64,000 nucleotides of DNA, from positions 1,488,001-1,552,000 of the forward strand of contig NZ_CP108356.1 of NCBI RefSeq assembly GCF_036237315.1, given 5' to 3'. Under the pieces are notes generated by a model. It did not search any database. It saw only the letters and a list, made by a program, of their open reading frames with translations, and was not told where the DNA came from. Position numbers and translations under genes: made by a program. This stretch comes from Streptomyces sp. NBC_01351 (GTDB taxonomy: Bacteria; Actinomycetota; Actinomycetes; Streptomycetales; Streptomycetaceae). Position 1 is the first letter of the stretch, and every line of letters begins with the position of its first letter. Of this stretch, positions 58,353-64,000 are shown in pieces.

Positions 58353-59543
58353 CTACGGCAGATACGTCGCCACGGCGGCGATGCCCCGCGCGAGGCACGG
58401 GATCCGGTCCCCGGGAATGCCCGCGATGTTGACGCGCCCCGAGGTCGTGCCGTAGATCGCGAAGTCCCTGCGCAGCCGGAGCATCTCCTCCGCCGTGAGC
58501 GGGAGCATCGAGAACATCCCCTTCTGCCCCGCCAGCACCCGCGCCTCCGCGCCCAGGCCCAGCGCGCTCAGGTGGGCGGTCAGCACGGCCCGGTTGGCCG
58601 TGATCCGGCCCCGCATCAGGTCCAGTTCGGCGCGCCAGGCGGCCCGCAGCCCGGCGTCCTCCAGGATCGTCGTCACCACGGCGGCGCCGTGTTCGGGCGG
58701 CATCGAGTACTGGGTGCGGGCGGCGTTCTGCAGGGCGGTCTCGGCGTGCCCCGCGGCCTTGGCCGAGGCGCCGAGCACGATGGCGCAGCCGACGCGGTCG
58801 CTGTAGAGGCCGAAGTTCTTCGAGCAGCTGACGGCGATCAGCATCTCCGGTACGCGCGCCGCCAGCATCCGGGTGGGCAGCAGATCGGCCTCCAGGCCGT
58901 CGCCGAGCCCGTGGTAGGCGAGGTCGACGAAGGGCACCCAGCCGCCGGTGACGGCCGATTCGGCCAGCGCCTCCCAGTCGTCCAGCAGCGGGTCCACGCC
59001 CGTGGGGTTGTGGCAGCAGCCCTGGAGCAGGACCACGTCGTCGCGGCCCGCGGCGCTCAGCTCGCGCAGCACTCCCTCGGTGTCGAAGCGGCCCTGGGCG
59101 TCGCGCCAGCCGTACGTGCGCACCTTCAGCCCGGCCGCCTCCAGGATGGGGCGGTGGTTGACGTAGGCGGGGTCGCTGATCCACACCGTGGTGCCCGGCC
59201 GGGTCCGGCAGATCAGGTCGGCCAGCAGCCGCAGGGCGCCGGAGCCGGCGACGGTCTGGACGGCCGCCGCCCGCTCCGAGGGCCCGCCGGCGCCCAGGAC
59301 CATCGCCAGCAGCGCCCGGTTGAAGGCGGTGTTGCCGGAGAGGCCCCGGTACTCCTTGGACGCGGAGCGCTCCGCCAGCCGGATCTCGGCCTCCCGCACG
59401 GCGGTCATGACGGGGGTGCGCCCCGACTCGTCGCGGTAGACGCCGAGGACGAGGTTGAGGCGTTCGGGGCGCGCGTCGGCGCCGAACTCGTCGGTCAGGA
59501 CCCACAGCGGATCGGCGGGCGGCGGCGGGAGGAGCTCAAGCAT
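58353..59543 (-). CDS. Class I aromatic/aspartate-type aminotransferase
   Basis: A 396-residue PLP enzyme from ATG 59543 (MLELLPPPPADPLWVL). The pattern is that of TyrB/AspC class Ib aminotransferases: LNLVLGVYRDESGRTPVM, KEYRGLSGNTAFNRALLAMV, the PLP-region GCCHNPTGVDPLLDDWEALA, FVDLAYHGLGDGLEAD, the PLP-lysine motif SCSKNFGLYSDRVG and the substrate-carboxylate Arg in TSGRVNIAGI. It transfers amino groups between aspartate or aromatic amino acids and 2-oxoglutarate. It follows the EamA exporter with an 8-base overlap. Confidence 0.93.
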   Translation of the reverse strand: MLELLPPPPADPLWVLTDEFGADARPERLNLVLGVYRDESGRTPVMTAVREAEIRLAERSASKEYRGLSGNTAFNRALLAMVLGAGGPSERAAAVQTVAGSGALRLLADLICRTRPGTTVWISDPAYVNHRPILEAAGLKVRTYGWRDAQGRFDTEGVLRELSAAGRDDVVLLQGCCHNPTGVDPLLDDWEALAESAVTGGWVPFVDLAYHGLGDGLEADLLPTRMLAARVPEMLIAVSCSKNFGLYSDRVGCAIVLGASAKAAGHAETALQNAARTQYSMPPEHGAAVVTTILEDAGLRAAWRAELDLMRGRITANRAVLTAHLSALGLGAEARVLAGQKGMFSMLPLTAEEMLRLRRDFAIYGTTSGRVNIAGIPGDRIPCLARGIAAVATYLP

Positions 59544-60492
59544 CTGCGGGAACCTTGGGTCGTGGGCGTCGGTTGGCGAGGACGACGCCGGCGGTGATGA
59601 GGGGGACGCCGAGGAGGACGGCGAGGGTCGGTGACTCGCCGAGTACGGGGACGGCGAGCAGGACCACGGCAACGGGGCTGAGGCTGCCGACGACGGAGCT
59701 GCGCTCGGCTCCCAGCCGGCGGATGGCGAAGGCGTAGAGCAGGCCGGCGCACAGTCCGACTCCGAGCCCCTGCACGACCAGGAACAGCGCGATGTCGGAT
59801 CCGGCGGCGTGCGCGAGGCCCGTCGGGAGCACCCCGGTCAGGACGAGGAGTCCGATGATCGCGAAGGAGGGCAGGCAGAGCAGGCCGATCGACCCGACGG
59901 GATCGAGGTCGACCTCCTTGAGCCCCACCGTGTACAGCGCCCACAGCCCGCTGGCCACCAGCAGCGTGCCGGCGCCCGCCAGTACGCCGGTGTCCACCGG
60001 GACCACGTAGCGCCAGACGAGGGCGGCCACGCCGACGGCGATCAGCGCGAGCCCGGCCGCCTGCGTGCCGCGGGGCGCGCGGTGCCCGCGGGCCACCATG
60101 AGCGCGGAGACGAAGAGCGGGACCATGCCCGGCACGATCGAGCCGACGAAGGCGGCGGAGGTCAGGGCGCCGCCGTGCATCGCCGCGAGGAAGAACGGCA
60201 CCCCGGCGCCGCACACGATCTTGATCGCGGCGCCCGGCCGGACCCGCGCGATGCGGTGGCGGCGGCGCCACAGGGCGGGGAACAGCACGACGAGCGGGAC
60301 GCCGAAGCGCAGCAGGGCGGCGTCGGCGGGCAGCAGGGAGGAGGCGCTCAGGGCGCGGGCGCTGAGCGCGAAGGCGGCCCAGATGGCAACGGTCACCAGC
60401 AGGGCCGCCATCCCTTCGGCCTGCGGGGAGAGCGGGCGCCGCCCGGCCGCTGCGGGGGGTGCGGCGGCGGCCGTGGTGTCGATGGCGACCAA
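59536..60492 (-). CDS. EamA/DMT-family transporter
   Basis: A 318-residue membrane protein with ten hydrophobic segments and two EamA repeats: MAALLVTVAIWAAFALSARA to SALMVARGHRAP, and AGAGTLLVASGLWALYTVGL to LGVPLITAGVVLANRRPRPK. The start is placed at TTG 60492 (LVAIDTTAAAAPPAAAG), which has GGAGAG at good spacing; ATG 60411 would trim the N-terminal tail but keep all helices. It is probably an exporter of an amino acid or metabolite, consistent with the coupled aminotransferase and the divergent Lrp/AsnC regulator. Confidence 0.88.
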   Translation of the reverse strand: MVAIDTTAAAAPPAAAGRRPLSPQAEGMAALLVTVAIWAAFALSARALSASSLLPADAALLRFGVPLVVLFPALWRRRHRIARVRPGAAIKIVCGAGVPFFLAAMHGGALTSAAFVGSIVPGMVPLFVSALMVARGHRAPRGTQAAGLALIAVGVAALVWRYVVPVDTGVLAGAGTLLVASGLWALYTVGLKEVDLDPVGSIGLLCLPSFAIIGLLVLTGVLPTGLAHAAGSDIALFLVVQGLGVGLCAGLLYAFAIRRLGAERSSVVGSLSPVAVVLLAVPVLGESPTLAVLLGVPLITAGVVLANRRPRPKVPADA

Positions 60493-60607
60493 GGGTGGCT
60501 CTCCGGCTTCCGGGGGTGCTGCGCGTACGGGATTCCGTACCTCCGCAACGCTAGGGCCTGGGCCGGGGCAGTCGATTGCCAGTTCTGCCTCCCGGACATA
60601 CGTTTGG

Positions 60608-60620
60608 GGCAGGATCTGCC
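60608..60620. promoter_or_regulatory. Candidate Lrp-type operator, GGCAG-GAT-CTGCC
   Basis: A perfect inverted repeat with 5-base arms and a 3-base centre in the 160-base divergent region between the EamA and Lrp/AsnC genes, 33 bases before the Lrp start. It is adjacent to a second inverted repeat at 60623-60638. Confidence 0.4.
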
Positions 60621-60622
60621 AA

Positions 60623-60638
60623 GGATCTGTAAAGATCC
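60623..60638. promoter_or_regulatory. Candidate Lrp-type operator, GGATCT-GTAA-AGATCC
   Basis: A perfect inverted repeat with 6-base arms, 15 bases before the Lrp/AsnC ATG. With the repeat at 60608 it forms two helically close sites, as expected for an Lrp-family octamer that wraps DNA and controls both divergent transcripts. Confidence 0.45.
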
Positions 60639-60652
60639 GCGGAGGAGTGGCC

Positions 60653-61135
60653 ATGGACGCAGTCGATCTGCAGATCATCCGGGAATTGCAGGCCGACGGG
60701 CGGCTGTCCAACCAGGACCTCGCCGACCGTGTCCGCCTCTCCCCCTCACCGTGCCTGCGCCGGGTCCGGCGCCTGGAGGAGGCGGGCCTCATCCGCGGCT
60801 ACACGGCCATGGTCGACCAGGTCGCCTTCGGGCTGCCGATCACCGTGTTCGTCCGGATCCGCCTCGAACGCCACTCGGCGGCGGCGGTCCGCACCTTCGA
60901 GGAGCACGTCCAGGTCATCGAGCACATCCAGGACTGCTACCTGATGGCGGGCAGCAGCGACTACCTGCTCCGGGTGGTCATCGAGGACCTGGAGGCGTAC
61001 GAATCCCTGGTGCGCGACCGGATCCACGCCATCCCCGGCATCGCCTCGATCGAGTCGAGCTTCGCGTACGGCAGCGTCAAGCAGTCCCGGACCTACCCGC
61101 GCCCCACCCCGGGCGCCTCGGCGCGCCGGCTCTGA
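60653..61135 (+). CDS. Lrp/AsnC-family transcriptional regulator
   Basis: A 160-residue regulator starting at ATG 60653 behind GGAGGAG. The N-terminal winged helix-turn-helix is MDAVDLQIIRELQADGRLSN, QDLADRVRLSPSPCLRRVRR, LEEAGLIRGY. The C-terminal RAM (ACT-like) ligand domain is VFVRIRLERHSAAAVRTFEE, HIQDCYLMAGSSDYLLRVVI and IPGIASIESSFAYGSVKQSR. It probably binds an amino acid and controls the divergent exporter-aminotransferase operon. Its 3' end overlaps the convergent GT87-type gene by 43 bases. Confidence 0.95.
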   Translation: MDAVDLQIIRELQADGRLSNQDLADRVRLSPSPCLRRVRRLEEAGLIRGYTAMVDQVAFGLPITVFVRIRLERHSAAAVRTFEEHVQVIEHIQDCYLMAGSSDYLLRVVIEDLEAYESLVRDRIHAIPGIASIESSFAYGSVKQSRTYPRPTPGASARRL

Positions 61136-62541
61136 GCCCGCCCCTTGGTCCGCCTCCGAGTCCGCCTCCCAGTCCGCCTCGCGCTCCAGCCGGCGAGGAC
61201 GGCGGCGGCCGCGAGCGCGTAGGCGACCGTGCCCGTCGCCTCGCCGAGGGCCCGGCCGGTGACGTAGGCGGCGGCGCCCGCGACGGCGACGGCGAGCCAC
61301 TCCCAGCGGCCGTCGAGGGCGACGAGGGCGACCAGCAGGAGCGCGTACCAGGAGTAGCCGGGCGTCATGAGCAGGAAGGCCGTCCCGGTCACCAGCAGCG
61401 CCCCGCTCCAGGGACGTTCGGGGTCCCCGCGCCGGAGGACGTACGCGACCACCGCCGCCATGACGAGGACCACGAGCGGCAGCGCCCAGGCGTCGGGGAA
61501 CAGCAGCCGCAGCAGGGCGTACCGGCCGCGCGCCGAGGCGTCCTCGTAGCCCTCCTCCTGGGCGTAGCCGCCCAGGTAGCCGAGGACGGAGGAGTGCGAG
61601 ACGAGGACGTACGGCAGGTAGACCAGCCCGACCACGGCGGCCGCGGGCAGCAGCACGGCGACCGCGTCGCGCGTCCGCCGCACCCCGGACAGGGCGCCCG
61701 GCAGCAGCACCGCGGGCAGCAGCTTCGCCGCGATCGCCAGCCCGAACAGCGCGCCGCCCGCGGCCCGGTGACGGACGACCACCCCGAGGGCGGCGACGGA
61801 CAACAGGACGGCGAGCACGTCGACATGGGCGTTGTTCACCGCCTCGACGGGCACGGCCGGGCACCAGGCCCAGTAGGCGGCGGTACGGGGATCACCGCGC
61901 CGGCGCAGGACCAGCAGGAGCGCGCAGGTCGTGGCCACGGACAGCAGGGCCGCGCCGGTCTGCAGGGGCCCCAGGCGCGCGTCCGGCGGCGAGAGCGCGT
62001 GCACGAGGAGGAAGTACCCCTCGGCCACGGGCGGGTAGACGGTGTGCACCCGGGGCCGGTTGATCCGGGTGCACACCCCGGCGGAGACGGGCGCCAGGTC
62101 CGGTCCGGCGCAGGCGGCCGCGCCCTGCGGGAAGAGCCAGCGGTCCCGCAGCGGCAGGAGCGCGGGATCGGCGGGAGCGTGGTCGTACGGGGAGGTCCCG
62201 GCCGCCTGGACCCGGCCGTCCCAGGCGTAGCGGAAGGAGTCGGTACTGGTACGGGGGGCCGCGACCAGCCCGGTGGCGGCGACCACCACCGAGCCGGCCA
62301 GCACCAGCGGGACGACGTGGCGGGCGGGTACCGCCCGCAGGGCCAGTGCGGCCGCGGCGAACAGAGCCCAGCCGGCCGCGTACCACCAGGACAGCCCGAC
62401 CGGATCCGCGAACCAGCCGTCCTTGCGGACCGTGCACGCGAGGACGGCGGCGAGGGCGGCCAGGAGGAGGGCGGCGACGGCCGTACGGAACCGCGGGCGC
62501 GGGCCGGTCCTCGTCCAGGCCGTCGGGCGGTGGCTCTGCAT
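61093..62541 (-). CDS. GT87-type (DUF2029) polytopic glycosyltransferase
   Basis: A 482-residue membrane protein with about 11-12 hydrophobic segments. DUF2029/GT87 features are TDSFRYAWDGRVQAAGTSPY (the first extracellular loop with conserved Asp/Arg), the RWLFPQG and VHTVYPPVAEGYFLLVHAL region, and AVNNAHVDVLAVLLSVAALG. The family uses polyprenyl-phosphate mannose in actinobacterial cell-envelope glycans (for example PIM or LAM mannosyltransferases); the acceptor here is unknown. It ends in a very basic tail (RRTGRRTRRRTKGRAQSRR). It is divergent from the b561-Mo oxidoreductase gene. Confidence 0.9.
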   Translation of the reverse strand: MQSHRPTAWTRTGPRPRFRTAVAALLLAALAAVLACTVRKDGWFADPVGLSWWYAAGWALFAAAALALRAVPARHVVPLVLAGSVVVAATGLVAAPRTSTDSFRYAWDGRVQAAGTSPYDHAPADPALLPLRDRWLFPQGAAACAGPDLAPVSAGVCTRINRPRVHTVYPPVAEGYFLLVHALSPPDARLGPLQTGAALLSVATTCALLLVLRRRGDPRTAAYWAWCPAVPVEAVNNAHVDVLAVLLSVAALGVVVRHRAAGGALFGLAIAAKLLPAVLLPGALSGVRRTRDAVAVLLPAAAVVGLVYLPYVLVSHSSVLGYLGGYAQEEGYEDASARGRYALLRLLFPDAWALPLVVLVMAAVVAYVLRRGDPERPWSGALLVTGTAFLLMTPGYSWYALLLVALVALDGRWEWLAVAVAGAAAYVTGRALGEATGTVAYALAAAAVLAGWSARRTGRRTRRRTKGRAQSRRAEAPGVGRG

Positions 62542-62645
62542 GGCGACAGCCTGGCAGCGGTGGACCGGCGCAGCCGCCTCGCACGGCCCGGTGTCCGCGA
62601 TTCGTAAGGTGTCGGATCCACCGCTCGGCGCCGGACGGCGCTGTG

Positions 62646-63818
62646 ATGGACGGCATGACTCCGCGAGCCCGCCGGCGCCCCGCCTTCCCGCCCGTCAGAC
62701 CTCCCTCGTTCAAAGGCCGCCTGCACGACGCCCGTACCGCGACCGCCGTCGGACGATGGCTCGGCGCCGCCTTCGCGGTGTGCTTCCTGACCGGGCTGAT
62801 CAGTCACTACCTCCAGCATCCGCCCGGCTGGGCGGCGAACTCGCTGCCGAGCCGGCCGGTGTGGGGGTACCGGCTCACGCAGGGGCTGCACATCGCCTCC
62901 GGGCTCGCGGCGATCGTGCTGCTGCTCGTCAAACTGTGGGCGGTGTATCCGAGGCTGTTCGTGTGGCCGCCGGTGCGGTCCGTGCGGCACGCGCTGGAGC
63001 GGCTCTCGGTGGCGGTGCTGGTGTCGACGGCCGTCTTCCAGGTCTTCACCGGTCTGCTGAACATCGTCGAGTGGTACCCGTGGCCGTTCCCCTTCGTACA
63101 GACGCACTTCGCGGTGGCATGGGTGGTGGCGGGCTCGATCCTGCTGCACCTCGCCGTCAAGGCACCCGACATCAGGGCACATTGGAGCCGGCGCTCGACC
63201 GGCACCCTGGCCCTGCCCGCCGAGGACGCCCGGGACCGGCGCTCGCTGCTGCTGGGGGTCGGGGCGGCGGTGGGCGCGGTGACCCTCACCACCGTGGGGC
63301 AGGCCTTCACCCCGCTGAAGCGGCTGGACCTGCTGGCGCCCCGGCATCCCGACTTCGGGCCCCAGGGGCTGCCGGTCAACCGTACGGTCGCCGCGGCCGG
63401 CGTGACGGAGGCGGCGCTGCGCGACTGGCGGCTCGAAGTGGTCGGACCGGAGCCGTACACGCTGACGCTGGATCAGCTGCGGGCGCTGCCGCAGACGCGC
63501 GCCCGGCTGCCGATCGCGTGCGTGGAGGGCTGGAGCGTGGAGGCCCGCTGGGCGGGGGTGCGCGTACGGGACCTCGTGGCGCGGGCGGGCGGGCCGCCGG
63601 GGTGCGGGGTCCGGGTGGTCTCCCTCGAAGTGGCCGGTGCCTACCGGGTGATGGAGATGGGAGCGGAGTACGTACGCGATCCGCTGACGCTGCTGGCCCT
63701 CACCCTGAACGGGCAGGTGCTGGAGCCGGACCACGGCTACCCGGCGCGCATCATGGCGCCGAACCGTCCGGGCGTACTGCAGACGAAGTGGGTCACGCGG
63801 CTGGAGGTCCTCCTGTGA
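62646..63818 (+). CDS. Cytochrome b561-like membrane domain fused to a molybdopterin oxidoreductase domain
   Basis: A 390-residue protein from ATG 62646 (ATG 62655 also possible). The N-terminal membrane part has four segments with candidate heme His residues: LISHYLQHPPGW (54, 58), TQGLHIASGLAAIV (82), THFAVAWVVAGSILLHLAVK (154, 168). A short segment starting DRRSLLLGVGAAVGAV resembles a Tat signal anchor, and then comes a sulfite-oxidase-like Moco domain with the Mo-ligand Cys292 in LPIACVEGWSVEARW. It may pass electrons between an extracellular Mo site and the membrane quinone pool, like YedY/YedZ in one chain. Its stop overlaps the next start (GTGA). Confidence 0.88.
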   Translation: MDGMTPRARRRPAFPPVRPPSFKGRLHDARTATAVGRWLGAAFAVCFLTGLISHYLQHPPGWAANSLPSRPVWGYRLTQGLHIASGLAAIVLLLVKLWAVYPRLFVWPPVRSVRHALERLSVAVLVSTAVFQVFTGLLNIVEWYPWPFPFVQTHFAVAWVVAGSILLHLAVKAPDIRAHWSRRSTGTLALPAEDARDRRSLLLGVGAAVGAVTLTTVGQAFTPLKRLDLLAPRHPDFGPQGLPVNRTVAAAGVTEAALRDWRLEVVGPEPYTLTLDQLRALPQTRARLPIACVEGWSVEARWAGVRVRDLVARAGGPPGCGVRVVSLEVAGAYRVMEMGAEYVRDPLTLLALTLNGQVLEPDHGYPARIMAPNRPGVLQTKWVTRLEVLL

Positions 63819-64000
63819 AGACGCCGACCGGACCGGGGGCGCTGCGCTGGTCGCTGGCCGCGGCGGGCCTGCTGCTGATCGGGATCGGCGGCTGGCAGCT
63901 GTCACGGCTCCCGGCGCCGGCGGACGTAGGCATCTGGCTGGCCGGCGCGCTCGTCCTGCACGACGGCCTGATCGCACCGCTGGTCCTGGCCGTCGGCTTC
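63815..64000 (+). CDS. Hypothetical membrane protein, partial (runs off right edge)
   Basis: Starts at GTG 63815, overlapping the previous stop by 4 bases (GTGA), so it is cotranslated with the b561-Mo oxidoreductase. The 62 visible residues have two hydrophobic segments, WSLAAAGLLLIGIGGWQLSR and DVGIWLAGALVLHDGLIAPL. It could be an accessory subunit of the oxidoreductase. The remainder is outside the window. Confidence 0.7.
   Translation, partial: MKTPTGPGALRWSLAAAGLLLIGIGGWQLSRLPAPADVGIWLAGALVLHDGLIAPLVLAVGF

Noticed and set aside
59809..62607. Rightward 932-codon frame through the EamA, Lrp and GT87 region
   Set aside because: It crosses three genes on both strands with clear families and is H/G/R/Q-rich noise.

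Overview
This window is high-GC actinobacterial DNA, almost certainly a Streptomyces chromosome. Third codon positions are strongly G/C biased and GTG/TTG starts and short operons are common. The gene content is also typical: SpoIIE-type phosphatases, a PucR regulator, a crotonyl-CoA carboxylase/reductase locus, a Rv2578c-like radical SAM protein and the Streptomyces intergenic 'CTCCTCAAACGCCGGAGGGG' repeat. I see no rRNA, tRNA, insertion sequence or CRISPR array.

Layout. 1-3.6 kb: a cut-off DUF5107 protein, an arginase-family protein with altered metal ligands, two acetyltransferase-like genes and a small LapA-type membrane protein that looks frameshifted. 3.6-8.5 kb: a leftward peptidase operon (M55 DppA, M20, S9) and a START/SRPBCC protein. 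8.6-13 kb: a frameshifted radical SAM (SplB/Rv2578c) gene behind a perfect SOS box, a secreted S33 hydrolase, then leftward HEAT, RidA-like and membrane protein genes. 13.4-22.7 kb: an ethylmalonyl-CoA pathway locus (fused double 3-hydroxyacyl-CoA dehydrogenase, TetR regulator, ccr, ecm, mcl, mch, mcd), followed by psd-pssA for phosphatidylethanolamine synthesis. 24.6-31 kb: a leftward branched-chain amino acid-type ABC operon (livF-G-H-M-K) divergent from a PucR regulator, with two matching inverted repeats between them. 31.5-34.4 kb: alkylation repair (Ada/AlkA fusion, Ogt), an unknown gene and a NUDIX hydrolase. 34.7-41.3 kb: a GT2 glycosyltransferase with a large polytopic membrane protein, a BCCT transporter and glycerate kinase. 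41.6-46.6 kb: two convergent SpoIIE/PP2C signalling proteins.

46.8-54.6 kb holds the most unusual part: a tight four-gene rightward cluster of an alpha/beta hydrolase, a 1477-residue protein with two P-loop NTPase modules, and two trypsin-like proteases. The NTPase and the first protease both start with a small helical domain resembling effector-associated (Death-like) adaptors. This looks like an NTP-dependent conflict (defence / programmed cell death) system whose NTPase switch recruits and activates proteases. Both upstream genes carry in-frame tandem repeats.

54.6-58 kb: a leftward sulfur-oxidation operon (sulfite oxidase, persulfide-dioxygenase-like MBL-rhodanese, rhodanese). 58.3-64 kb: an aminotransferase-EamA exporter pair divergent from an Lrp/AsnC regulator with candidate operators between them, a GT87-type mannosyltransferase, and a cytochrome b561-molybdopterin oxidoreductase followed by a cut-off membrane protein.

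Two apparent single-base deletions, both in G/C runs, could be assembly errors or real lesions. All domain calls come from reading the translated sequence; no database search was possible.
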